Source: Roseateles_B sp041912595 (GTDB taxonomy: Bacteria; Pseudomonadota; Gammaproteobacteria; Burkholderiales; Burkholderiaceae_C). From it: a DNA stretch of 64,000 bases. The DNA lies in NCBI GenBank assembly GCA_041912595.1, contig JAYRMR010000009.1, positions 48,410 to 112,409 on the forward strand. The letters run 5' to 3'. Below are positions 16,901-25,158 of this stretch, piece after piece. Below the pieces are notes generated by a model. It searched no databases. It was given only the letters and a program-made list of their open reading frames with translations, and was not told where the DNA came from. Both the position numbers and the translations under genes were made by a program. The stretch's first letter is position 1; every line of letters starts with the position of its first letter.

Positions 16901-16973
16901 ACAGCTCGTCCAGTTCCTGCTGAGACACATCGTCGTTGAGCCGGGGATAGGCGTCGTCTTCAATCGGATTCAT
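13968..16973 (-). CDS. tnpA: Tn3-family transposase
   Basis: Full-length Tn3-type DDE transposase (1001 aa) that binds terminal repeats and makes cointegrates. The N-terminal DNA-binding region starts SQQELDELYTPTAAERAW. The catalytic domain shows the first Asp in HVAADGTKWSMYEK and the second in DTVHGDTQAQSTPVF. The C-terminus has the typical YNHLVANMLILANVHRMT block. The stop is only about 115 bp from the fumC junction, which is the normal position relative to a terminal repeat. It is only distantly similar to the second transposase at 55077. No frameshift is seen, so it may be active. Confidence 0.94.
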   Translation of the reverse strand: MNPIEDDAYPRLNDDVSQQELDELYTPTAAERAWKGVKKPPRRPMSKVCAMLQLKLMQRLGYSVALPEVPLAIVAHVAKKLRVARPTQAELARYQNSAERARHRELVLQVLGMCDADRSQLQWISERVAAAAQTKEDLHDIINIVVREIAQEKIVLPGYSVLQRMARAARDNANQAIYERTMAALDEAKRQRLDELLASTGGKTDWDRLKREPKQPTAREVASFLVHIRWLASIADGLPDFDGVAAVKLKQLTLEAQAMNAAQMRELQWNRRYTLTVLLVRSRLRQATDDVAEIFVRTLRKLDRDADTRLKAFYLEHREQMVRLLGQFRGMLVAYDGESTDARRGAAVGHSLQDLPQQFISECDEYLAFAENNYLPFMLRPYALKRALVFECLEVIQPMPTYTESPFADALGWVLEHRNSHKEYLRPVRKGGGEDIDLKWFPDRWRKLILAEDADGNTLVHRKYLELMVFMRIFEELQSGDLFVPHSDQYDDYRAHFMDDERFQAEMPLYTKLLNLAHDGASFVAQLQDRLTEATLTTDRAFPKNDSVAWGPTGLIIRKTDKVEEPPQLKALDQAINDALGLNNIIDVLTEVEQWLNLHRLFKPLSGHESRLEDPRARFIATLFCYGCNMGASQTARSLKGMSRKQIAWLNLHHVTEDRLDKAITKVINAFNRFALPRFWGTGKHVAADGTKWSMYEKNLMSEYHIRYGGYGAIGYFHVSDTYMALFSSFIPCGVYEATYILDGLMSNDSDIKPDTVHGDTQAQSTPVFALSHLLGIELMPRIRNIKDLTFFKPNKDVRYQNIEPLFSGRTIDWDLIERHYEDMLRVVVSIKAGLVRPSTLLRRLGSASRKNKLYFAFRELGRVIRTIFLMRYINEPDLRQTIHAETNKAEEFHEFAGWAFFGGQGIMAENVRHEQVKVVKYNHLVANMLILANVHRMTAVLKKMQEQGVFEITPELLARLSPYRTIHINRFGDYIMDLERTVEPMNTRVRFGFKERAQRA

Positions 16974-17071
16974 GTGGGGGTCCTGCGAGGGCGGCCGTGC
17001 CGGTGGACGGTGTCGGGGCGTCGGCTTACAAGGGTTGGTAGTCGCGCATCGATGCCGCAGCGCATACGCTG

Positions 17072-17686
17072 ATGCACAACACGTACGAATACGCGATGGC
17101 AGATTTCCTGCGGCTGCTTCCGCCGCTCACGCTCAACCGCCGACTGATCCAGCGGGTCATGAACGACCCGAGGCCGTGCTGCGCCTTGGGCTTCGTCGAG
17201 GAGCGTCGCGAGGTCCTCCCGTTGATCATCCTGAGTCTTCCGGAGATCGATGACGTGAGCCTGCTGGGCGACGGTTTCGTGCTGGGGTGCCAGGCAGCCA
17301 GCGGGCCTGCCGGACGGGCCTTGCGGCTGGACTTCAAGTTCGAGGGGCTGGTGCCTCTCCAGGTGGTGCTCGACGCCGAGGTCGATGCCGCCCAGCGCGT
17401 CACTGCTGCCATCGCGGATGGCAAGGCCTACTTCGTGCTGGTGTTCGGCTACCACGGCGTCCGGGCGTTCCGCGCCGATACCGGCACCGTCGAGCGGCAA
17501 TGCCTGGCAGATGTCCTGGGCGCCGCGCCGCCATCGAACAAGGCCCGCAGCTTTACGGGGCTGAGGCGCGCGTTGCTCACAGGCCGCGATGCCGAGACGC
17601 TGGCATGGGTTGGACATGACGACGCAAGTTTGTTGAGCCTTCATGGTCCCGACCGGCACGAACTCCGTCCACGCGTTGGCCGCTGA
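17072..17686 (+). CDS. hypothetical protein divergent from tnpA
   Basis: Unrecognised 204-aa soluble protein; an ATG eight codons in (17096, MADFLRLLPP) is an alternative start. It has a hydrophobic strand-rich core (PLIILSLPEIDDVSLLGDGF, then AYFVLVFGYHGVRAF) and no clear motif. It is divergent from tnpA with a short gap and is probably transposon cargo or a resident gene of the element. Confidence 0.65.
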   Translation: MHNTYEYAMADFLRLLPPLTLNRRLIQRVMNDPRPCCALGFVEERREVLPLIILSLPEIDDVSLLGDGFVLGCQAASGPAGRALRLDFKFEGLVPLQVVLDAEVDAAQRVTAAIADGKAYFVLVFGYHGVRAFRADTGTVERQCLADVLGAAPPSNKARSFTGLRRALLTGRDAETLAWVGHDDASLLSLHGPDRHELRPRVGR

Positions 17687-17992
17687 CATTGACGTCCGCT
17701 GGCGGACTTGCTTCGCGGTCGCGCCATCAGCGCTGAGCATGGGGCTTGCTGCTAGTCGCAGTGCTCAAAAGGATTTGCATGCCAAAGCTCCAACAGAGGT
17801 TGGTCGGTGCCCCGCATCCGCCAAGCCCCCCAGCGAACTCATGCCGGCTCGTTCCGTGAACTTGGTTGCGTCCCCATCATAGGAAATTGCAGCGAGGTCG
17901 CGACCGAGAGTTGTTGACCGATATCCGGCTGAAGCGACCGTTGATAGCTCGAAGCGGAAGCCCTTGATCACGCGGTGATAGCATCTCCCCCT
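17687..17992. other. 306-bp region before the first fluoride riboswitch
   Basis: No credible gene is visible. It must contain the promoter for the fluoride operon. I found no transposon terminal repeat here. Confidence 0.4.
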
Positions 17993-18090
17993 GGAGATGG
18001 CATTCCTCCTTGAACCGTCGGTACTGGACCGACTGATGATGCCTACGGCCCCGGGACGGGTGCGTAGGTGCGCGTCCTCCCTCAAGGACG
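17993..18090 (+). promoter_or_regulatory. fluoride riboswitch (crcB motif) controlling crcB
   Basis: The aptamer (17993-18046) carries the conserved GGAGATGGCATTCCTCC and CTGATGATGCCTAC blocks, almost as in the well-studied Pseudomonas syringae example. The 3' part of the aptamer (CCTACG, 18042-18047) can instead pair with CGTAGG (18063-18068). A hairpin CGTCCT/AGGACG (18073-18090) covers the AAGGAC ribosome site of crcB. Fluoride binding would be expected to open translation of crcB. Confidence 0.95.
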
Positions 18091-18094
18091 ACGC

Positions 18095-18484
18095 ATGTAC
18101 TTCTCGATTCTCGCGATTGCGTTTGGCGCTTCTGTGGGCGCCGTCGGCCGCTGGTTGCTCGGCCTATGTCTGAACGCCACCTATCCGGCGGTGCCGCTGG
18201 GCACGCTCGCGGCCAACCTGCTGGGGGGCTACCTCGTCGGCTTGGCGATGGCGTATTTCGGTGAGCGCCCTGGCATCTCGCCTCTATGGCGGCTCGGGCT
18301 GGTCACCGGGCTGTTGGGCGGCTTGACGACCTTGTCGACCTTCTCTGCCGAAGTCGTCGAGAACCTGCTGGACGGTCGTTTTGCACCGGCGCTTGCCGGC
18401 ACCCTGGTCCACGTTCTCGGCAGCTTCACGATGACCGCCATGGGCATCGCCACGATGAAGCTGTTCTCGTTCAACCACCCCTGA
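18095..18484 (+). CDS. crcB: fluoride channel CrcB/Fluc
   Basis: Small dual-topology fluoride channel (129 aa) that lets cytosolic fluoride escape. Four membrane segments are visible, with the GxxxGAxxR-type start GASVGAVGRWLLG, the NLLGGYLVG segment and the conserved TTLSTFSAE motif that lines the pore. The start at 18095 is five bases after AAGGAC, which sits in a riboswitch hairpin. Its stop overlaps the next start (TGATG). Directly downstream of a fluoride riboswitch, the assignment is secure. Confidence 0.97.
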   Translation: MYFSILAIAFGASVGAVGRWLLGLCLNATYPAVPLGTLAANLLGGYLVGLAMAYFGERPGISPLWRLGLVTGLLGGLTTLSTFSAEVVENLLDGRFAPALAGTLVHVLGSFTMTAMGIATMKLFSFNHP

Positions 18485-18834
18485 TGGAGCGCATCATGCG
18501 AGGCTTCCAAGTCACCTTCTTTACCCAGCAGGACCGGCATCACGTCCACACGCATCTGCACGAATGGCTGATGGCCGAGGCCCAGAAGCTCGGCATCCGC
18601 GGCAGCACGGCGGTGATGGCTGCCCAGGGCTATGACCACACCGGCCGCTTTCACTCGGCGCACTTCTTCGAGTTGGCCGACCAGCCCATCGAAGTGCAAA
18701 TGGCCATGACCGAGGCGCAGTGCGAGCAACTGTTCGCCGTGCTGCGGCAAGAGCAGGTGCAGCTCTTCTACGTGAAGTGCGAGGTCGAGTTCGGCCATGT
18801 CGGAGACATCTACAACTCGGGAGACCAACAATGA
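18484..18834 (+). CDS. DUF190 protein, CrcB partner
   Basis: DUF190 proteins are small ferredoxin-like-fold proteins often encoded beside CrcB. This one (116 aa) shows GFQVTFFTQQDRHHVHTHLH, then AQKLGIRGSTAVMAAQGYD and VEFGHVGDIY at the end. It is coupled to crcB by TGATG and to the next gene by ATGA. Its biochemical role is not established; a helper for fluoride export is inferred from context. A second DUF190 gene lies at 25159. Confidence 0.9.
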   Translation: MERIMRGFQVTFFTQQDRHHVHTHLHEWLMAEAQKLGIRGSTAVMAAQGYDHTGRFHSAHFFELADQPIEVQMAMTEAQCEQLFAVLRQEQVQLFYVKCEVEFGHVGDIYNSGDQQ

Positions 18835-19253
18835 GCCGCTGGGTCCTCTACGCCTTCTTCTCGATGTTCTTCGCCGGCTTCACCTCGGTCATTGCCAAGA
18901 TGGGCCTGCAGGGCATCTCGGGCGACCTGGGACTGGTCATCCGTACCTGTTTCGTGTTCGTTTTCGTGCTGGGATTCGGCTTCGCGGTGGTGCCGGGCCA
19001 GGATTTCCAGGCCGTCACCCGCAGCAACCTGATCTGGCTCGGCGCCTCGGGAGCGACCACGGCGCTGTCCTGGGTCTTCTACTACAAGGCCATCAAGGAG
19101 GGCGAGGTCTCGACCGTCGCCCTCATCGACAAGGGCAGCGTCGTTGTCGCGCTGATCCTGGCCGCCCTCATCCTCCACGAAGTGCTGACGCCGGCCAAAC
19201 TGCTCGGCTGTGGTCTCATCGTGATGGGCTTGCTCGTGATTGCGCGCGGATAG
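18831..19253 (+). CDS. half-size EamA-family transporter
   Basis: Single EamA domain (140 aa, about five membrane segments), half the length of usual DMT permeases, so it probably works as a dimer. The segment GATTALSWVFYYKAIKEG is typical of the family, followed by STVALIDKGSVVVALILAAL. It overlaps the DUF190 gene by ATGA and ends just before a second fluoride riboswitch. Its presence in the first fluoride-controlled transcript suggests transport linked to fluoride stress. The substrate is unknown. Confidence 0.85.
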   Translation: MSRWVLYAFFSMFFAGFTSVIAKMGLQGISGDLGLVIRTCFVFVFVLGFGFAVVPGQDFQAVTRSNLIWLGASGATTALSWVFYYKAIKEGEVSTVALIDKGSVVVALILAALILHEVLTPAKLLGCGLIVMGLLVIARG

Positions 19254-19281
19254 GCCACGCCTGCAGCTACACTGCCGGTAC

Positions 19282-19372
19282 GGAGATGGCATTCCTCCGC
19301 GAACCGCCTCACGGTGAACACCGTGACGCTGATGATGCCTACATCGTCCTGGGAGACCGGGGCTGTGTAGGC
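19282..19372 (+). promoter_or_regulatory. second fluoride riboswitch upstream of a metallophosphoesterase
   Basis: The aptamer (19282-19342) has the same GGAGATGGCATTCCTCC and CTGATGATGCCTAC blocks, with a different variable stem (CCTCACGGTG...CACCGTGACG). Its 3' strand GCCTACA (19337-19343) can pair with TGTAGGC (19366-19372), a likely switching hairpin. It lies inside a co-directional gene series, so it gives separate fluoride control to the phosphoesterase-sulfatase-CLC part. Confidence 0.95.
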
Positions 19373-19424
19373 GTTCGCCTCAGGCCTTCATCGACCAGGT
19401 GTCCCTCGGAACCCTTGGCCCCTG

Positions 19425-21707
19425 ATGAAGCGCAAACGAGAACTTTTTTTCCTGCCCCGTGTTTCAACGAAGCGATACGTCCAGGCTTTTCAGCTGACGG
19501 CGGCTTCTACGTTACTTGTCGCCTGCAGCACGGCGAGGCAGAACCAGAATTCCATTGACGGCCAGGTTCATGGCTTAGAAACAAGTCTCGTCGTGGTTTG
19601 TCAGGACAGCAATGGCAACGGCCGCTGCGACCCTGATGAACCGCAGGTGCCAACAGACCCATCCGGTCGGTTCCGACTCAAATCGGTCGTCTCGGGCAAG
19701 CTCATCGCCGAGGTTCACGACGCAGCAGGCGGCGAACCCCTGGTATTGCACCCCGCGCCCGACCGGCCGACGCTGCTCAGCCCGCTAACGACTTGGCTGG
19801 CACGACAAATCGAGCAAGGCGTGCCTCGCGAAGAAGCGCTTGGCGCGATGACGCGTCGCACCGGCGTCAGTGCGGCCGACTTGACAACGCCTGAGCCGAC
19901 GCGCCTTGACCCCATCAGCCGCGACCTGCTGAGCCGTGCCAATGCAGACCTTCTGACGCTGGTGCGCTCCAGCATGGGAGTCGCCAGCCGCGACGTCGCC
20001 ATGAGCCGCGCCATGCCGCTGCTCGACCGAGACCTCCTGTATGCATGGGTGCAGTTCGGCAGCGACGCGCGGCCGTTCTCCACCTCAACCATCTCCGCCG
20101 TAACGGTCGACGGGGCGCCTGGCGCTCTATACACTTCGACGCCCTACTCGGCTGGTCTCACGAAGGCGGTGCACGACACCCGCTACCAAATCGGCGCCCC
20201 GACAGTTGCCGAAGGGCGGCAAGTGGTAAGAGCGATCACACGCTCCGCGAGCTGCCCCTCCGTGCTGGCCGACGGCGTCCTCAGGCCGATGCACCGCCGC
20301 GCCGCCGCCGCGCACGGCATCGACAGCCATGCAGCCTCGCAGACCGGCGACGCAGGCAAGCCCATCAAGATGGACTTCGACGTACAAACCTGCGAGGCCG
20401 AACTGTCGGCGGACGCTCGCGTCGTATCCGTCAATGGTTGGCGTCTGGGCATCGTGAATCCCGCTGAGCCGTTGCGCCGGATCGTCGTCGTTGGGGATAC
20501 CGGATGCCGGGTGCAGGGCCCCAACGCCGTCGGCACCGGCAGGGGCGCTCCTCTGCAGGACTGCAGCGAAGCATCCGCCTGGCCCTGGCCCAGGATCGCC
20601 CGTGCCGCGGCCAGCCTTCATCCCGATCTCATCATCCACAACGGCGACATCCACTACCGCGAGGGCGAGCCCAAGGGCACCGAACCCGGCAAGTCGCGCG
20701 CCAACGAGGACGTCTACGCCGCCTATCTGAAAACCATCACCTACGGTTGGGCGGCCTGGGATGCAGACTTCTTTGCGCCGGCAGGACCGCTGCTGGCGAG
20801 TGCGCCGTGGGCCATCACCCGAGGCAACCACGAACTGTGCGACCGGGCAGGCGCTGGCTGGTTCCGGTTTCTGGACTATCGGCGCTTTCCGGATGCGGAA
20901 CCCCACTACAGCCCGGAGTACGACGCCGCAAACTGCAGCAACTACATCGACCCGCTCACGGTCAGACTGGGAGACTTGCAGCTGATCCTGATGGACGTGG
21001 CCGGACTTGCGGATGCGCCGGGCAAGGGAAAAAACCAGGGCTGGACCAACGGCGACCATGTTCGTACCGCGCGCCAGCTCGACGCCGTGGCGGCGCTGCA
21101 GAGCACCCAGACCGCCGCCATTTCCTGGCTGGTGACACACAAGCCGCTGCTCGCCTTCTATGCCGGTCGGGCTGGTGCATCGACCTCCTGGCAGTTTCAG
21201 AAGGCCCTCAATGCAGGTCCCGACGCCTTCCTGGCCGGCAATGGCCACCTGCCGCCCAACTTGCAGATGGTGCATTCCGGACACGTCCATGGCTGGCAGA
21301 TGGTCAGTCACCCGGCCGCGACCGGCTTGCCGACCCAGTTCCTGATCGGCAACTCGGGTCAGGCGCTGGAGGGCTTGTTCTACAGCGCCACGAGCAAACG
21401 CCCCTTCCAGCCGATGGCGCCTCGCGACGAGGGGCACGACATCGCGCCCGACGACACGTCCTGGCCCTGGCACGAGGTGCCGTGGAACTTCCGGCTGCCG
21501 TCCGGTGCCGTGGCGGTGCCAGACGCGTTCAGCACGAGCCCCATCGTCGACGCCGGCACCCGCATGGCACGCGCCACCGAGTTTGGCTTCGCGCTGTTCG
21601 AACGCGTCGGCGACAGCAGCGACTGGGTCATGACGATGTACGACCCGGCGCGTCGGGTGATGCGTAGCTGTCGCACCAGCGGCAAGAGCACGCGCTGCGA
21701 CCGTTGA
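19425..21707 (+). CDS. lipoprotein metallophosphoesterase under a fluoride riboswitch
   Basis: Exported lipoprotein (760 aa) with a basic leader and lipobox LVAC (Cys34). After an N-terminal region with SNGNGRCDPDEPQVPTD (a Ca-binding-like carboxypeptidase-regulatory type domain) and a less clear middle section, the calcineurin-like phosphoesterase core follows. Its motifs are VGDTG (Asp358), NGDIHYREG, RGNHELC (His469), THKP and SGHVHGW. The metal-ligand set looks complete. The enzyme should act in the periplasm or on the cell surface on phosphate esters. It is the first gene after the second fluoride riboswitch and precedes a membrane sulfatase-fold protein. Such an association with fluoride control is unusual. 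Confidence 0.86.
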   Translation: MKRKRELFFLPRVSTKRYVQAFQLTAASTLLVACSTARQNQNSIDGQVHGLETSLVVVCQDSNGNGRCDPDEPQVPTDPSGRFRLKSVVSGKLIAEVHDAAGGEPLVLHPAPDRPTLLSPLTTWLARQIEQGVPREEALGAMTRRTGVSAADLTTPEPTRLDPISRDLLSRANADLLTLVRSSMGVASRDVAMSRAMPLLDRDLLYAWVQFGSDARPFSTSTISAVTVDGAPGALYTSTPYSAGLTKAVHDTRYQIGAPTVAEGRQVVRAITRSASCPSVLADGVLRPMHRRAAAAHGIDSHAASQTGDAGKPIKMDFDVQTCEAELSADARVVSVNGWRLGIVNPAEPLRRIVVVGDTGCRVQGPNAVGTGRGAPLQDCSEASAWPWPRIARAAASLHPDLIIHNGDIHYREGEPKGTEPGKSRANEDVYAAYLKTITYGWAAWDADFFAPAGPLLASAPWAITRGNHELCDRAGAGWFRFLDYRRFPDAEPHYSPEYDAANCSNYIDPLTVRLGDLQLILMDVAGLADAPGKGKNQGWTNGDHVRTARQLDAVAALQSTQTAAISWLVTHKPLLAFYAGRAGASTSWQFQKALNAGPDAFLAGNGHLPPNLQMVHSGHVHGWQMVSHPAATGLPTQFLIGNSGQALEGLFYSATSKRPFQPMAPRDEGHDIAPDDTSWPWHEVPWNFRLPSGAVAVPDAFSTSPIVDAGTRMARATEFGFALFERVGDSSDWVMTMYDPARRVMRSCRTSGKSTRCDR

Positions 21708-21762
21708 AGCCCTCCGCCTTAGTTCAAACCTGCGGCATGACGCCGCATGAAGCCTTGTTGCC

Positions 21763-23781
21763 ATGACTCATCCGAAACCCTCCCCTCGAAAGAAGCAGGC
21801 CCCGGCGCAGCCCGCCGGTGCGTTTGTGCCCGTTCCACGACTGATGACTCTGTACTTGGCCGGAGTGACGGCCACCTTGGCCATCTGGTTCCCGCTCAGC
21901 GTGATCCAGGTCATCGACGGGCTTGTGTTCATGCAGCCGTGGCGAGAGGTGTTGCGAGACATTGCCGCGTGGTGGCTGCTCGGCCTCTTGCCAGCGCTGC
22001 TGCTGGCTCTCGCCGCGCGCGCATTGCACTTCGGATGCAAGCTGGGACACGTCCAGGAGGAGCGGGCGGCAGCACTGGCATGGGCGGTGGTGCTGGCACC
22101 TTTGGCCTGGATATGCACTTGGCAGCTTGTGCGCGTGGCACTGCTTTGGGTTCGCATCGCGACGCAGTGGCAGTCGGCAGTTCCCGCCGCAGTGCGCCTT
22201 GTCGGGATTGCGTCCGTGCTTGCGCTGATCGCTCTATTGGCCTGGCGCGCGGGCTCCTCCCGATTGATCGGCGGCAGCCTGCGCGCGTTGCGTGGCCTAC
22301 AAGGGCCAGCACTTGCGTCCATCGCAGTCGCAACAGCAATCACTGCGCTTAACCCGCCCAGCTTTGTGCCTGGCGGGACCCGAGCTACTTTGGCTGGGAC
22401 TGCAAAGCGACCGGCAGGCCCAGACATATTCCTGATTTCGCTGGATTCGGTTGCCGCCGCGGACGCACTTGCCTGCGAGCCCGACGCCAGGCTCACTCCG
22501 CAGTTGCATCGTTTCGCCGCAAGTGCAACCTGCTTCAGCCACTTCTACGCAAGCTCGAATTTCACGACGCCAACCACCTCCACGATGGAAACCGGAGTGC
22601 TGCCTTGGCTGCACTTCGCCGCTCAGCCCGACGCGAGGGTGATTCCGGTGCTGCGTCAGCAGACGCTGGCCAACGCCTTGTCCGCGGCTGGCTATCGGAC
22701 GCATGCCATCACCGACAACCTGCTGGCGGGGCCGCGTAACCGTGGCACCTACGGTGGCTATGACACTGCCGCGTACAGCCGCACCACATTGGCGAGCAAC
22801 CTGTTGAGGGACACATTGAGCGTCTTTCCGGACACGTCAATGCTGCGCCTGTCCGGCACGGCCGCGTCCTTCCTTGGCGCCGTCGACATCCAAACGCATG
22901 GCGAGATCAACCCTTACGATGCCCGCCGCAGCTACGCACAAGCGTTGGACCTGCTGAGCCGCGAGGCCTCAGGTGAGCGCCAGTTTCTGTGGGTCCACAC
23001 GCTGCCACCTCACTCGCCCTACCTGCCGCCGCCCGAGACCAAGTACAAGCTCCTCGCGCCGGGTACGCTGGATCGGTGGAGCGACTTCATGGCCGACAAC
23101 ATCGAATATCCCGCTGCCCAGCAGAGACTCGTGGACCAGCACCGACTGCGCTACCGCGAGTCTCTGATGGCTGCAGATGCGTGGCTGGGAGAGTTCCTCG
23201 ACACGCTGGACAGACAAGGCCGACTAGACAACGCCATCGTCATCGTGACGGCCGACCACGGTGACTCCTTTGAGAAGGGCTATCTTGGCCACGCTGGCGC
23301 ACCCATCCACGATGCCCTGACGCGCGTACCACTTTTGATCCGGCTGCCAGGTCAAACCAGCCCCAGGCACGTCGATACCGCGGTCAGCCAGGCAGACTTG
23401 GCGCCCACCTTAGCCGCCCTGGCCGGCGTCAAGCCGTTGCCGTTGGCTGAAGGGCGCTCGCTCGCGGCGGCACTGCGAGGTGAACTCCTCGAAGAACGTC
23501 CTGTGTTCATGATGTCGATGGAGCACCAGTCGCGTAGCCATGCGCTCTCCCAGGGTCGGTTCGCCGTGATTGACCGAGGCTACAAGCTAGTTCTCGAGCT
23601 GCCCGAGGGCAAGCGGACTCTCTATGACCTGCGCGCCGACCAAGCTGAGTCCAGGGACCTGTTCGCCGAACAGCCTGCCACTGCGGCTCGGCTCGAAGCG
23701 CTGTTGCAAGCAAAGCTGGCGTTTGCGGAGCAGATGCGACAGCAGTTGTTGCACCAGGAAGCACAAGCCGGATTGCACTGA
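21763..23781 (+). CDS. membrane-anchored alkaline-phosphatase/sulfatase-superfamily protein
   Basis: Integral membrane hydrolase or transferase (672 aa). About five hydrophobic segments occupy residues 27-210, followed by a periplasmic sulfatase-type domain. The metal site starts at PDIFLISLDSV. The nucleophile region FTTPTTSTMETG (residues 267-278) carries Thr/Ser rather than a Cys for formylglycine, so it resembles LtaS/EptA-like phospho-group transferases more than true sulfatases. TADHGDSFEKG (about 496-506) supplies the second metal-ligand block. It is 55 bp after the phosphoesterase and 20 bp before the fluoride antiporter, so it is very likely in the fluoride-controlled transcript. The substrate is unknown; envelope modification or phosphate-ester turnover is inferred. 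Confidence 0.85.
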   Translation: MTHPKPSPRKKQAPAQPAGAFVPVPRLMTLYLAGVTATLAIWFPLSVIQVIDGLVFMQPWREVLRDIAAWWLLGLLPALLLALAARALHFGCKLGHVQEERAAALAWAVVLAPLAWICTWQLVRVALLWVRIATQWQSAVPAAVRLVGIASVLALIALLAWRAGSSRLIGGSLRALRGLQGPALASIAVATAITALNPPSFVPGGTRATLAGTAKRPAGPDIFLISLDSVAAADALACEPDARLTPQLHRFAASATCFSHFYASSNFTTPTTSTMETGVLPWLHFAAQPDARVIPVLRQQTLANALSAAGYRTHAITDNLLAGPRNRGTYGGYDTAAYSRTTLASNLLRDTLSVFPDTSMLRLSGTAASFLGAVDIQTHGEINPYDARRSYAQALDLLSREASGERQFLWVHTLPPHSPYLPPPETKYKLLAPGTLDRWSDFMADNIEYPAAQQRLVDQHRLRYRESLMAADAWLGEFLDTLDRQGRLDNAIVIVTADHGDSFEKGYLGHAGAPIHDALTRVPLLIRLPGQTSPRHVDTAVSQADLAPTLAALAGVKPLPLAEGRSLAAALRGELLEERPVFMMSMEHQSRSHALSQGRFAVIDRGYKLVLELPEGKRTLYDLRADQAESRDLFAEQPATAARLEALLQAKLAFAEQMRQQLLHQEAQAGLH

Positions 23782-23801
23782 CTCTTGACCCTCGAACCGC
23801 G

Positions 23802-25145
23802 ATGAAACGCCACCACAAGAAACACCCCGAACAGCTCGACCTGCTGCCCTACGTGGGGCGCTGGCTGCTGCTGGCCTCAGCGGTCGCCGCGCTCGCCGGC
23901 TCGGCTTCCGCCTTCTTCCTGCTGGCCCTGGACTGGGCCACCGCCACCCGTGAAAGCCACCGCTGGCTGATCTGGGGCCTGCCCATGGCAGGACTGCTCG
24001 TCGGCTGGGTCTACCTCAAGGTCGGCCACGGCGTGGAGGCCGGCAACAACCTGCTCATCGACGAGGTGCACGACCCGAAGAAGGTGGTGCCCTTGCGCAT
24101 GGCGCCGCTGATCCTGGTCAGCACCGTCGTCTCGCACCTGTTCGGCGCCTCGGTGGGCCGCGAGGGCACGGCCGTGCAAATGGGCGGCGCCCTGGCCGAC
24201 CAGTTCACCCACGCCTTCAAGATGACGCCCGAGGACCGTCGCATCCTGCTGATGGCCGGCATCAGCGCGGGCTTCGCGTCGGTGTTCGGCACACCGCTCG
24301 CAGGCGCCATCTTCGGCCTGGAGGTGCTGGTCATTGGCCGGCTGCGCTACGACGCGCTGCTACCCTGCTTCATCGCCGCCATCGTCGCGGACCAGGTCAC
24401 CGGCCTCTGGGGCGTGCATCACACCCACTACGCCGCCGGCGCCATGCCGGCCATCACCGCCTGGACGCTGGGTGCCGTGGTGCTGGCCGGCATCGTGTTT
24501 GGCCTGGTCGGCATGGTGTTCGCCGAAGCGACGCACGCCGCCTCCGCCTTCATGAAGCGGCATATCGCCTACGCACCCTTGCGTCCCCTGATCGGTGGCC
24601 TGGCCATCGCGACGCTGGTCTGGTTCAGTGGCGCCTGGCGCTATGTGGGCCTGGGCATTCCGTCCATCGTCGAGGCGTTCCAGCAACCGGCGGCGCCCTG
24701 GGAGTTCGCGGCCAAGCTCGGGCTCACCGTGGCCTCGCTGGGCAGTGGCTTCAAGGGCGGCGAGGTGACACCGTTGTTCTACATCGGCGCGACGCTGGGC
24801 AATGCCCTGGCGCCCCTGCTGCAGTTGCCCTTCCCGATGCTGGCGGCGCTGGGCTTCGTGGCCGTGTTCGCTGGTGCAGCCAACACCCCGCTGGCCTGCA
24901 CGCTGATGGCCATGGAGCTGTTCGGTGCCGAGATTGGCGTGTTCGCCGGCGTCGCCTGCGTCGTGAGCTACCTGTTCTCCGGCCACACCGGAATCTACAA
25001 GGCCCAGCGGGTGGGCCATGCCAAGCACTGGCATCTGCCTGAGGGGCTGAAGCTCGGCGATGTGCCGGCGTTTCGCCGCAAGCAGCGCAGCGAGCAGGCG
25101 CAGCCGCCGGCTGCCCAGTCCGACATCCCCTCCCGCGACGTCTGA
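23802..25145 (+). CDS. CLC-F fluoride/proton antiporter
   Basis: CLC-superfamily antiporter of the fluoride-specific branch (447 aa). The canonical chloride-binding GSGIP motif is replaced by GNNLLIDEVHDPKK. The gating-glutamate motif reads GREGTAVQMG (Glu121), the form seen in riboswitch-linked CLC-F proteins. About ten membrane helices end near residue 400, with a short hydrophilic tail (HAKHWHLPEGLKLGD). Unlike passive CrcB, it exports fluoride against a gradient using protons. Having both systems in one island is redundant. The gene lies in the series that begins at the second riboswitch. Confidence 0.95.
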   Translation: MKRHHKKHPEQLDLLPYVGRWLLLASAVAALAGSASAFFLLALDWATATRESHRWLIWGLPMAGLLVGWVYLKVGHGVEAGNNLLIDEVHDPKKVVPLRMAPLILVSTVVSHLFGASVGREGTAVQMGGALADQFTHAFKMTPEDRRILLMAGISAGFASVFGTPLAGAIFGLEVLVIGRLRYDALLPCFIAAIVADQVTGLWGVHHTHYAAGAMPAITAWTLGAVVLAGIVFGLVGMVFAEATHAASAFMKRHIAYAPLRPLIGGLAIATLVWFSGAWRYVGLGIPSIVEAFQQPAAPWEFAAKLGLTVASLGSGFKGGEVTPLFYIGATLGNALAPLLQLPFPMLAALGFVAVFAGAANTPLACTLMAMELFGAEIGVFAGVACVVSYLFSGHTGIYKAQRVGHAKHWHLPEGLKLGDVPAFRRKQRSEQAQPPAAQSDIPSRDV

Positions 25146-25158
25146 AGCCTTCTCGACC

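Noticed and set aside
15177..17072. Long + strand frame across the outer tnpA
   Set aside because: It is antisense to a clear transposase with conserved motifs, and its translation is low-complexity.
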